46,103 nucleotides of DNA. It comes from Clostridia bacterium (GTDB lineage Bacteria > Bacillota > Clostridia > Oscillospirales > CAG-272). Where the stretch lies: assembly GCA_017454525.1 (NCBI GenBank), contig JAFTCT010000112.1, positions 1 to 46,103 of the forward strand, given 5' to 3'. Positions within the stretch are counted from its first letter, which is position 1; the number at the start of each line of letters is the position of its first letter. The notes beneath the pieces were generated by a model that was given only the letters and a program-made list of their open reading frames with translations, made no database searches and was not told where the DNA came from. Position numbers and translations under genes: made by a program. This document shows positions 6,358 to 13,968 of the stretch, one piece after another.

Positions 6358-8448
6358 TTATTGTTCTTGTTTTACGATTTTACCTGCGCTTTTCATGCCA
6401 AAGGTCGTACGAACGATCAGTTTGTCGCAAAGCAGCAGGAGCGCGGGAAGGACGAAGACGACCATTAACATACTGATCACGGCTCCGCGCGCCATCAGCA
6501 TACACATCGAGCTGATGATGTCGATATCCGAATAGATCGCGACGCCGAAGGTCGCGGAGAACAATCCCATACCTGACACGATGATCGAAGGGATCGACGT
6601 TCCGATCGCCGTTCTGGCCGCGTCCTTCTTGTCCTTGCCGGCGATGCGCTCGCTCTTATAGCGCGTGGTCAGCAGGATCGCATAGTCGACCGTAGCGCCG
6701 AGCTGGATCGTGCTGATGCAGATCGGCACGATAAAAGGCAGATTCTGCCCGATGAAATGCGGGATGCCGAGATTGATGAAGATCGCCGTTTCGATCACCG
6801 CGATCAGGATAAACGGTAGAGAGAAGCTCTTCTCGACCAACGCGATGATCAGAAAGATCGAGAGGATCGAAACGATGTTGACGATCCTGAAGTCGCGGTC
6901 GGTCGTTGAGATCATATCCTTCATACAGGACGCCTCGCCGATCAGCATCCCGTTAGCGTCGTACTTTTTCAGTATCGTATTCAACGCGTCGATCTGCGCG
7001 TTGACTTCCTCGCTTGCCGGTTTATACGCCGAATTAATGAGGATCAGTTCCCATTTGTCGCTCTTCAGGATCCCGCGCACCGACGCCGGAAGGAATTCCT
7101 CCGGAACGTCGGGACCGAGCAGCGACTCCAGTCCTAAAACGTACTTGACGCCGTCGACCTTCTCCATTTCTCCGATCATGGCGCGCACGTCCTTGCTCTT
7201 CATCCGAGCGTCTGTCAGGATCATGTGTGTGGAAGCGACGTCGTATTCCGCGCGCAGCTTGCCGGACGCCGCGACGTACGCCATATCCTCCGGCAGGCAG
7301 TCGCCCATGTCGTAATAAACTTCCTTGTTGGTTTCGGCGTAGCCGTAGATCGCCGGCGTCAGGATCAGCGCGAAGAGTACAAGGAAAACGGGAAACGCCT
7401 TAACGACGCCCTTTGCGAGTTTTCCCGTGCGCGGGATCAGACTGCGGTGCATCGTCTTTTCAAGCGGTTTATCAAGGATCAGGATCAGCGCGGGCAGTAC
7501 CGTAACGCATCCGAGAACGCCGAGCACCACGCCCTTTGCCATGACGATCCCGATATCTCTGCCCATCGTAAAGGACATGAAGCAGAGCGCGATAAAACCT
7601 GCAACGGTCGTGATCGACGAGCCAAGCACACTTGTGAAGGCAGCGCGAATCGCCTGCGCCATTGCTTCTTTGTGGTCGGAACACATAGCTTTTTGCTCGT
7701 TGTAGCTGTTCCAAAGGAAGATCGAATAGTCCATCGTCACGGCAAGCTGCAGTACGGCGGACAGCGCTTTGGTGATGTAGGAGATCTCTCCAAGAAAATA
7801 ATTCGTTCCAAGATTATACAGGATCATTGTCCCGATCGAAGCAAGGAACACAAACGGGATCAGCCAGTTGTCAAGTAAGAGCAGCATCGCCGCCAGCGCC
7901 AGCAGCACCGCGATCGCCACGTAGATCGGCTCCTCTTTTTCACACAGGTCCTTAAGGTCGGTGACCAGCGCTGACATTCCCGAAATGAAGCACTGCTTTC
8001 CCGCGATTTTCCGGATCTCTCTGATCGCATCCATCGTCACGTCCGCAGAAGTCGAACTGTCGAAGAACACCGCCATCAACGTAGAGTCGCCGTTGTTGAA
8101 CGCCTTATAGACCTTGCCAGGCAGCAGTTCCATCGGAACGGACAGATCTGCAATACTGTCGTACCAAACCACGCTTTCGACGTGATCGACCTTTTCGATC
8201 CTGCCTTTGAGTTCGGAAACCTCTTTCGCGGGCATCTTTTCCACGATGATGAAGGAAAACGCACCCTTTCCGAACTCCTCCAAGAGTTCGTTTTGTCCTT
8301 TGACCGTATCCATATCGGACGGCAAATAATCAAGCATATCGTAATTGACTCTCGTACCGAAATAGCCGAACAGCGCCGGGATCATCAGAAGCAGCGCGAT
8401 GATCAGGATCGGTATGCGGTATTTCACTACCGCTTTTGCTGCTTTCAT
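6358..8448 (-). CDS. MMPL/RND-superfamily transporter
   Basis: A 696-residue membrane protein with the two-fold RND layout: a membrane segment near residue 20, an extracellular loop (YFGTRVNYDMLDYLPSDMDT), a cluster of about five membrane helices (about 170-340), a second large loop and a second helical cluster (about 540-690). AVTMDYSIFLWNSY and GATVDYAILLTTRY are the paired xxxDY motifs of MMPL/SSD-type proteins that carry the proton relay. Start ATG 8448 (MKAAKAVVKYR) is chosen because AGAGGTG lies 8 bases upstream; an upstream in-frame Met would fall in the promoter and terminator. Family members export lipids, fatty acids or drugs. Cargo here is unknown. Confidence 0.9.
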   Translation of the reverse strand: MKAAKAVVKYRIPILIIALLLMIPALFGYFGTRVNYDMLDYLPSDMDTVKGQNELLEEFGKGAFSFIIVEKMPAKEVSELKGRIEKVDHVESVVWYDSIADLSVPMELLPGKVYKAFNNGDSTLMAVFFDSSTSADVTMDAIREIRKIAGKQCFISGMSALVTDLKDLCEKEEPIYVAIAVLLALAAMLLLLDNWLIPFVFLASIGTMILYNLGTNYFLGEISYITKALSAVLQLAVTMDYSIFLWNSYNEQKAMCSDHKEAMAQAIRAAFTSVLGSSITTVAGFIALCFMSFTMGRDIGIVMAKGVVLGVLGCVTVLPALILILDKPLEKTMHRSLIPRTGKLAKGVVKAFPVFLVLFALILTPAIYGYAETNKEVYYDMGDCLPEDMAYVAASGKLRAEYDVASTHMILTDARMKSKDVRAMIGEMEKVDGVKYVLGLESLLGPDVPEEFLPASVRGILKSDKWELILINSAYKPASEEVNAQIDALNTILKKYDANGMLIGEASCMKDMISTTDRDFRIVNIVSILSIFLIIALVEKSFSLPFILIAVIETAIFINLGIPHFIGQNLPFIVPICISTIQLGATVDYAILLTTRYKSERIAGKDKKDAARTAIGTSIPSIIVSGMGLFSATFGVAIYSDIDIISSMCMLMARGAVISMLMVVFVLPALLLLCDKLIVRTTFGMKSAGKIVKQEQ

Positions 8449-8483
8449 AAAATCAACACCTCTCTTTTGTTTCTTACGTTGAC

Positions 8484-8512
8484 AGTATACAAGCGATGAG
8501 AGGCTTTGACAA
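8484..8512 (-). promoter_or_regulatory. Promoter of the MMPL/LxxG operon
   Basis: On the minus strand TTGTCA (8512-8507) and TATACT (8489-8484) are 17 bases apart, about 35 bases before the MMPL start codon. It begins just after the tetR terminator, so the two units can be transcribed separately. A TetR operator is likely here but I cannot define it. Confidence 0.75.
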
Positions 8513-8513
8513 C

Positions 8514-8564
8514 AGACAAAAACCGTCACGTGTCCGAAAAACAGACACGTGACGGTTTTTGTCT
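8514..8564 (-). terminator. tetR terminator, perfect 21-bp hairpin
   Basis: Arms 8514-8534 and 8544-8564 are perfectly complementary over 21 bases around a 9-base loop. They contain AAAAACCGTCACGTGTC and its complement, giving a T run at either end. It lies 14 bases beyond the tetR stop. The stem also contains the palindrome CACGTG, so a protein-binding role is not excluded. Confidence 0.8.
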
Positions 8565-8578
8565 GAAAACTCTGTCAT

Positions 8579-9133
8579 TCATTCTTCTGCGTTTGTCAGC
8601 ATTTTTTCTATCACCCCGTCGTGAAGACGGCAGAATCGCGGAATGTACTCCCTGATTTCTTCGTTCATACCGTTTTTGAGCCAGTCAATGGCAAAACCGA
8701 AGCAGGCACAGCGATAAAAATGCGTCAAAAGCTGCAGATTCTTTTCCGGAATAACACGGTGCTCGGTAAACGAAGCGCCGTAGAGCGTCACTGCGTACGT
8801 GCAGACTTTCCACAAGCCGGATTCAAAAATATCGCGGTTGACGGAATTGAAGATGTGTAAGATCGCCCTGCGTTTCGATGAAGCAAAGTCGATTACGGCA
8901 TAGAGCGCCGTTTCCATCGAATTGATTTTCGGATACGCCTCGATGATCCGGTCCGCCTCTTCGATCACGATCTCATTGATAAGCGCAGGCAGATCCTCAT
9001 AGTGGTAATAAAACGAATTGCGGTTGATCCCGCAGCGGCTCACCAGATCCTTGACTGTGATCTGTGTCAGCGGCCGCTCCTCGAGCATCTCAATAAAGGT
9101 GTTCTTGATGTGATTTTTTGTGAATGTTGCCAT
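8579..9133 (-). CDS. TetR/AcrR-family transcriptional regulator
   Basis: A 184-residue regulator. Residues about 8-50 (NTFIEMLEERPLTQITVKDL, VSRCGINRNSFYYHYEDL) are the classic TetR helix-turn-helix, including the SFYYHY recognition region. The C-terminal part is a ligand and dimer domain of the DhaS-like type (YRCACFGFAIDWLKNG near 145-160). AAAGG precedes the ATG by about 9 bases. It lies directly upstream of, and in the same direction as, the MMPL exporter unit, separated by its own terminator. It is probably the repressor of that exporter and of itself. The inducer is unknown. Confidence 0.9.
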   Translation of the reverse strand: MATFTKNHIKNTFIEMLEERPLTQITVKDLVSRCGINRNSFYYHYEDLPALINEIVIEEADRIIEAYPKINSMETALYAVIDFASSKRRAILHIFNSVNRDIFESGLWKVCTYAVTLYGASFTEHRVIPEKNLQLLTHFYRCACFGFAIDWLKNGMNEEIREYIPRFCRLHDGVIEKMLTNAEE

Positions 9134-9206
9134 GACGTCTTTGCCTTTCAGATGTTCTCCTTCCGATCATGACCCGCATCCTGATACGGAGGATCAAGTC
9201 GGTTAC

Positions 9207-9235
9207 AGTATATCACAATCTCTCGGTTCTTTCAA
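9207..9235 (-). promoter_or_regulatory. Promoter of the tetR gene
   Basis: On the minus strand TTGAAA (9235-9230) and TATACT (9212-9207) are 17 bases apart, about 75 bases before the tetR start. Only this promoter was seen between tetR and the GNAT gene. Confidence 0.7.
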
Positions 9236-9290
9236 TACTTAATTCAAATATCCGTCTCTTGGCTATTTTAATCTCTTTATTGTTATATTC

Positions 9291-9312
9291 CCTCCGCAAA
9301 CCGGAATTTGTC
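9291..9312. repeat. Imperfect 22-base direct repeat flanking the GNAT gene
   Basis: CCTCCGCAAACCGGAATTTGTC at 9291-9312 touches the GNAT stop codon. A related copy (18 of 22 bases the same by eye) at 9857-9878 carries the ribosome binding site of that gene. Fifteen bases of the first copy, AAACCGGAATTTGTC, also occur at 2790-2804, near the paralogous GNAT gene. Each copy is itself a small inverted repeat (CAAA...TTTG). Confidence 0.5.
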
Positions 9313-9849
9313 TTATAACTTCATAACCGCGGAGATCACGTCATCGTTCTCATAATAGCCTGGCTCGTTGAGCTCCTCAAAACCGAAAGAACCATAGAAT
9401 CTTTTGGCCGGTTCGTTTGTAGGCTCATAAGATATCACGCAGTATTCCGCTTCGCCGCACGGAAATGTCCGCATGAACTCTAACGCAAGCCGCAGTGCTT
9501 CTCTTCCGTATCCGTGTCGTTGAAACCTCTTATCGATCATAAAACGCCAGACGTAATAATAATACTTATCCTTATAAAACCGATAGTTTTCACTGTTAAG
9601 CCACGCGTCTCTCTCATAGCCTGTCCAGTCGTTACTGTAACTGATCATTATAAACCCCACCAGAGTCTTCCCGTTGTAAATCCCAAAGGGAAACACAGGC
9701 TTACCTTCCGCCAGGGACAAATACGCATCTATCAAACTCCAGGTGTTGCTTGCAACGTATTTTCTTTGTTCCTTTGAAACATTCAGATCTACTATAGCTT
9801 CAACGTTATCTTCAGTCACCTTTTCCAAATGGATATCAGGTTTTTTCAT
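9313..9849 (-). CDS. GNAT family N-acetyltransferase, paralogue of 2910-3425
   Basis: A 178-residue acetyltransferase. YVASNTWSLIDAYLSLAEGK (about 31-50) is the polyamine-acetyltransferase-like block. WRFMIDKRFQRHGYGREALR (about 101-120) is the acetyl-CoA loop, and YEPTNEPAKRFYGSFGF (about 147-163) the C-terminal signature. GGAGGAAG lies about 5 bases before the ATG. It shares its architecture and most motif residues with the gene at 2910-3425, so the two arose by duplication or repeated acquisition. It is flanked by short direct repeats. The substrate is inferred from the family only. Confidence 0.85.
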   Translation of the reverse strand: MKKPDIHLEKVTEDNVEAIVDLNVSKEQRKYVASNTWSLIDAYLSLAEGKPVFPFGIYNGKTLVGFIMISYSNDWTGYERDAWLNSENYRFYKDKYYYYVWRFMIDKRFQRHGYGREALRLALEFMRTFPCGEAEYCVISYEPTNEPAKRFYGSFGFEELNEPGYYENDDVISAVMKL

Positions 9850-10061
9850 TATTCTTCCTCCGCAAATCCCGATTTGTCGAGTTCATTATAGCATTAATTT
9901 ATGAATTTTTCAATTATCGTTTTTTTCTTTTGACGTATTGATCGAGGCGATGAGCATACGGCGAATGGCGCCGCATTGAACAAAGTTTTTTTGAAATATC
10001 TCTGTTCATAAGATTTTACATATATAAGAAAATAAAAAGTCAAACAGAAATGCAGAAAAGC

Positions 10062-10294
10062 GGTGTCCTTCGGGCTTTGCCCGAAAACTCTCGCGCGCTT
10101 CGCCTGGTGAGCCCGGGCGCATAACGATCATCCGTCCCGAAAGCTGATCTTGCGCCCTTGCAAATTCGCCGAGGCGAATTTGCCCGAAGAAGTGCCAACC
10201 ACCACTTTTTCGGCGGTGCCGAAAAAAGCGGTCCGGTTCGCAATCCATCCCCCACCAACACAAAAGGCGTCCTGTCGGACGCCTTTTGTGTTGG
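10062..10294. repeat. Mosaic hairpin element, copy A
   Basis: The element has two conserved modules around a variable centre. Module 1 (10062-10112) is identical over 51 bases to 13792-13842 and contains the hairpin TTCGGGCTTTGCCCGAA. Module 2 (10197-10266) matches 13873-13942 at 68 of 70 bases and contains the hairpin CTTTTTCGGCGGTGCCGAAAAA. It ends in ATCCCCCACCAACACAAAAG, the same 20 bases as the tRNA-Tyr 3' end and trailer. It closes with an 18-bp perfect hairpin (10255-10272 with 10277-10294). The centre holds another small hairpin, CAAATTCGCCGAGGCGAATTTG. Bases 9879-10061 show no gene. Confidence 0.85.
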
Positions 10295-10344
10295 GTCGTC
10301 ACGCGCTTTTAGATTTTAGTGAAATTCTGCCTGACAGCAGAGTG

Positions 10345-10393
10345 ATACTACTCAAACTTGTACCAAATAAGATTTACCGGATTTGAGCAGTAT
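10345..10393. terminator. Imperfect hairpin at the end of the LRR gene
   Basis: ATACTACTCAAA (10345-10356) pairs with TTTGAGCAGTAT (10382-10393), 11 of 12 positions, around a 25-base loop. It lies just past the LRR stop at 10402. No T run follows, so termination is only a guess. Confidence 0.35.
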
Positions 10394-10401
10394 TCCACTT
10401 T

Positions 10402-13011
10402 TCAGTCTCCGGTGTAATTGTATACGATCTCTTTCACACCATCGAGCCCGGTTATTACCACCCCGCGGTCCGTAGTCATCACGATTTTAATTTCTTTCCA
10501 CTGCTCCTCGCTGCCGCGATAGAGGATCGTAACTTTAGTTCTTGGGACAACGAGAAGTGAGCCAAACGCGTTCCCGGCGATTTCCGTCAAGCCTTCAGGC
10601 AGGACGATCGAATGGAGAATCGAACCCGAAAAAGCGCCGTCTCCGATTGTTTTCAGACTTTCAGGGAGTGTGATCGACAACTTTTCACACGATGAAAACG
10701 CGGAAGAACCGATCGACACGATCCCCTCCGGCAGAATGAAATCAGACAACAGGCAATTTGAAAACGCGCCGCTGCCGATCAAACAAACGCTTCCGTCGTC
10801 GGGGATCACGCTATTGCTGCAGCCGAGGAGCAGCGTTCCGGTCGCTTTTTCAATCAGACAGTTGCCGGAAACGCTATAGGTCTTATTGCCTGCGGAAACG
10901 GTGATTTTTTTCAGCGACGAACCGTACACGGTGTTAACGACAGGATAGGAAATGCAATCCTTGTAAAACGACCAAATCTCTTCGTTTTTCAGCGTCATGA
11001 CCGACGCATTGGTTCTGAAAGCGAAAGCACCGATATAAGAGAGGTTCACGGGGATGTGCAGTTCGGTGATCCGGCAGCCCGAAAAAGCGCTGTTTCCGAT
11101 TCTTCTGAGCGTGGAAGGCAGTTCCAGATCAGTGATCCGGTTTTCTGACGCCGTACTGACCGAGAACGCCGCTTGATCTATGACGACCGTCCCCTCGGGG
11201 ATCGTCAGTTTACCCGTAAGGCAGGTGCCCCAAAATGCGCCATGGGGGATCGTCGCAATGCCGGAACCAAACTGCACATCCGAAATGCGCGCAAAGAGAA
11301 ACGCCTCTCGACCGATGCACTTCAAGCTCTTCGGCAAAACAATGTGTGCAAATCCGGTATCCGAGTCTCCTTTGAAGCAGGACTGAAAAGCGCTCTCTCC
11401 GATCACGATCAGCCCTTCGGGCAGCGCGATCCCCGTGATCTCCCGGCAATTCATAAACGCCTTTGCGCCGATGAAATGCACACCTTCCGGCAAAACGATC
11501 TCACCCGCCGCTTCCCCGTCGGTACAAAAGGCAACGATATACGGGTTTTTCCCACTTCCGAGATAGTGTACGTTGTCGCGCAAAGTGGTTTTTAGGCCGC
11601 CGTTTTCTTTGATAAGGCCGCTCAGATCGTTGTTGTTTCCGAACCAGACAAGGCCGTCGGACAATACGAACTTTTCAAGTTCTCTGTTTGCCATGAACAC
11701 ATAGTCGCCGACGTACGTGACGCTCGAGGGCAGGATCACTTCCTTGATCTGCAGCGCGCAAAATGCGCGGCTGCCGATACTCGTCAGTCCCTCCGGCAGT
11801 CTGAGCACGCACTCTCCAACCTGATTATCCCAAAAAGCGGCGTCTTCTATAGAGACAACACCCTCCGGAATATCAAGGCTTTTCGGTGCATGACTATAAA
11901 ACGCGGAGTCGCAGATCACGCGGATGCTGCCGTCACGCGGGATCTCCGCGCCCGGAAGAGCGGTGATCAGCCGACCGCTGTCCTTTTCAACGAGGCATCC
12001 GCTTTTCAGTTCGTAGTTTTCATTGCGCTCGTCGATCGTGATCGTTTGCAGTTTCATTGTATCCCGTTTGATCGAGCCGGAATTGATATACAGAACGTGC
12101 GCGGGGAGCGTCAGGTTCTCCGCGTTCCCTGAAACCGCGTTCAACGCGCCTTTTGCGATCACGCGGCATTCCCCGTGGATCCCCTCGGTCGTTTTATTTC
12201 CCAGATACAGCAGGCAAAAGTGCGGATTGCCGGCGCTCGCGCAATAGATCGCTCCGTTCTCGTAAGTGAAGCCTGAAGACGCACTTTGGAACGACGATAA
12301 CTCCACTTCACGCAGGGTTTCGGGAACGTACATCGGATCGGTGACCTTCGTCAGGTAAAACGCATACTTTTCGATGCGCTTTATCCCTTCGGGGATCGTT
12401 ACCTTTCCAATCGTACAGTCGAGAAACGCAAGTCTGCCGATCGCCGTGACCGGTTTGCCGTTGTGTTCCGACGGCACGTCGACACTGTCTACCGTCGATC
12501 CCTGCTCGGGACCGTACCATGTGTAGCTCTCCCCGTCGGCGTTCAGCGCAAAGCCGGTACGCTTATACGGAGAAACCTTTTGCAAAACCTGTTCCCTTGT
12601 CAGCTTCGCCATCGGACGGACAATAACGGTACTGTACGTCGCCGCATCGAGTGTGCTGCCGGGATCTTCCGACAACAGGGCTTCGCTCACGTCCATATTG
12701 ATATCGTCGTCTTTATCTATATCGTCCCAACAGTTATAATACGGCTCATAGTACCGTTCATCGTCAGACGGTGCTTCTGCAACGTTTGTCGTTTCGGTGA
12801 CGTCGGACGTTTCGGTGAGAACCGGCAAATCCTCATGGCGTTTCGCCATCCATATACCGAACGGAATGACAGCAAGCAACAGCGCCGCCGCGGCGACAAG
12901 CGCGATCACGCGCAGCAGTCTTGCTCTTTTCTTTTTATGCCCCGGGGCTGCTTCAAGAATATAGTCTTCTTTGATCCCCTCAAGAGAATCGAAAACGTTT
13001 TTCCCGTTCAA
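10402..13011 (-). CDS. Membrane LRR (BspA-like) protein, probable anti-sigma factor
   Basis: An 869-residue protein starting at TTG 13011, which overlaps the TGA of the sigma-factor gene (TTGA). AGAAGG lies about 10 bases upstream. A cytoplasmic stub of about 40 residues (NVFDSLEGIKEDYILEAAPG) has the I-x-D-x-Y-I-x-E-A pattern often seen at the N-terminus of clostridial anti-sigma proteins. One membrane helix follows (about 41-62: LLRVIALVAAAALLLAVIPF). Outside are an acidic linker and about ten LRR_5 units with the pattern LPEGL-x-I-x-x-x-AF-x-x-C. Likely it holds the sigma factor at the membrane until the LRR ectodomain senses a signal. The anti-sigma role is inferred from the stub and the coupling. 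Confidence 0.75.
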   Translation of the reverse strand: MNGKNVFDSLEGIKEDYILEAAPGHKKKRARLLRVIALVAAAALLLAVIPFGIWMAKRHEDLPVLTETSDVTETTNVAEAPSDDERYYEPYYNCWDDIDKDDDINMDVSEALLSEDPGSTLDAATYSTVIVRPMAKLTREQVLQKVSPYKRTGFALNADGESYTWYGPEQGSTVDSVDVPSEHNGKPVTAIGRLAFLDCTIGKVTIPEGIKRIEKYAFYLTKVTDPMYVPETLREVELSSFQSASSGFTYENGAIYCASAGNPHFCLLYLGNKTTEGIHGECRVIAKGALNAVSGNAENLTLPAHVLYINSGSIKRDTMKLQTITIDERNENYELKSGCLVEKDSGRLITALPGAEIPRDGSIRVICDSAFYSHAPKSLDIPEGVVSIEDAAFWDNQVGECVLRLPEGLTSIGSRAFCALQIKEVILPSSVTYVGDYVFMANRELEKFVLSDGLVWFGNNNDLSGLIKENGGLKTTLRDNVHYLGSGKNPYIVAFCTDGEAAGEIVLPEGVHFIGAKAFMNCREITGIALPEGLIVIGESAFQSCFKGDSDTGFAHIVLPKSLKCIGREAFLFARISDVQFGSGIATIPHGAFWGTCLTGKLTIPEGTVVIDQAAFSVSTASENRITDLELPSTLRRIGNSAFSGCRITELHIPVNLSYIGAFAFRTNASVMTLKNEEIWSFYKDCISYPVVNTVYGSSLKKITVSAGNKTYSVSGNCLIEKATGTLLLGCSNSVIPDDGSVCLIGSGAFSNCLLSDFILPEGIVSIGSSAFSSCEKLSITLPESLKTIGDGAFSGSILHSIVLPEGLTEIAGNAFGSLLVVPRTKVTILYRGSEEQWKEIKIVMTTDRGVVITGLDGVKEIVYNYTGD

Positions 13012-13562
13012 ATTGCAATACCTTCTTTCTTCAGGTGCTCCCGCAGCTTTTTTCGGGTGCGGAAAAGCGATGCTTTTACGGCGTTTTCTCTCATTCCCAG
13101 ATCGTTCGCGATCTCGGAAACGGAAAACATATACCAGTATCTCTGCACGAAAATGATCCGCGCCTGCTTTGACAGCGTTCCGAGAAAGGCGTTGAGTGCA
13201 TCCCTCAGGGCGAGGCGGTCGGTTATGTCCGGTGCATACTCGGGTATGCATTCCTCAAGTTCCTCGTACGCCGCCTCAGGCATCCCTCCGCCGCGTTTCA
13301 TCCGCGTATCATCCCGCAAACGGTTGAGACATCCGTTGCGGCAGATCGTTCCGAGATAGGCTTTGAGATTGTCCGGGTGCTGAGGCGGAATACTGTTCCA
13401 CGCTTCAAGAAGCGCGTCTGAAAGGCATTCCTCGCTGTCGCGCATATCGCGCAGAATGCTTTTGGAGATCGACAAAAGATAGGCGCCGTACAGCGTCCTG
13501 CACTCGTCTATTGCTTTTTCATCGCGCGCTAAGAACAGCGCAATGATCTCCTTTTCATTCAT
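13008..13562 (-). CDS. ECF-type RNA polymerase sigma factor
   Basis: A 184-residue sigma-70-family factor of the ECF group. Region 2 spans about residues 5-75 (YLLSISKSILRDMRDSEECL and DALLEAWNSIPP). Region 4 spans about 120-175 (VSEIANDLGMRENAVKASLF, RTRKKLREHL) with the helix-turn-helix that reads the -35 element. Start ATG 13562 (MNEKEIIALF) is preferred to an upstream in-frame Met because it matches the usual N-terminus; the ribosome binding site is weak. Its stop overlaps the TTG start of the LRR gene, so the two are translationally coupled. Targets are unknown; it probably also drives its own operon. Confidence 0.88.
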   Translation of the reverse strand: MNEKEIIALFLARDEKAIDECRTLYGAYLLSISKSILRDMRDSEECLSDALLEAWNSIPPQHPDNLKAYLGTICRNGCLNRLRDDTRMKRGGGMPEAAYEELEECIPEYAPDITDRLALRDALNAFLGTLSKQARIIFVQRYWYMFSVSEIANDLGMRENAVKASLFRTRKKLREHLKKEGIAI

Positions 13563-13700
13563 GGCTTTACTCTCATTTTCAAAGTGTCCCGGACCACTCA
13601 ACAATATAGACACCGTTTTACCGCGGGGGGTTACGCGGAAAACGTTTTTCGGTTACTTTTTCAATCTTTATAGTGCACATTATGGCATAATTGCAAAATG

Positions 13701-13778
13701 CTTTTTCGGCGACGCCGAAAAAGCAGTCTGAAACGAGACACCTTCCCCCACCTGCACGAAAGGTGCCCTTTCGGACGA
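13701..13778. repeat. Degenerate partial copy C of the mosaic hairpin element
   Basis: CTTTTTCGGCGACGCCGAAAAAG (a hairpin) is followed by CAGTCTG, a CCTTCCCCCACC block, and GCACGAAAGGTGCCCTTTCGGACG. The order hairpin, GGTC-like block, CCCCCACC, XXGG-CTTTCGGACG parallels module 2 of copies A and B, but with many changes. It lies directly left of copy B. Bases 13563-13968 contain only these repeats and no supported gene. Confidence 0.5.
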
Positions 13779-13791
13779 TCTCTGCCCCCCT

Positions 13792-13948
13792 GGTGTCCTT
13801 CGGGCTTTGCCCGAAAACTCTCGCGCGCTTCGCCTGGTGAGCGAGCTCCCCGATCTCCGCGCGGAGAGTGCGAACCACCACTTTTTCGGCGGAGCCGAAA
13901 AAGGCGGTCCGGTTCGCAATCCATCCCCCACCAACACAAAAGAGCACC
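13792..13948. repeat. Mosaic hairpin element, copy B, joined to the tRNA-Tyr terminator
   Basis: Module 1 (13792-13842) is identical to copy A and module 2 (13873-13942) matches it at 68 of 70 bases. The centre (13843-13872) is shorter and different. The element's end, ATCCCCCACCAACACAAAAG, runs head-on into the tRNA-Tyr trailer. This creates a perfect inverted repeat, arms 13921-13948 and 13954-13981, loop GCAAA. Copies A and B are in the same orientation and bracket the sigma/LRR cassette. Confidence 0.85.
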
Positions 13949-13968
13949 GCAAAGGTGCTCTTTTGTGT

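Noticed and set aside
10006..10302. Open frame of 98 codons (minus strand) with a CWWGMDCEPDR-like product
   Set aside because: It translates the mosaic hairpin element. The same peptide appears from copy B at 13661-13939, in more than one frame, without ribosome binding sites.
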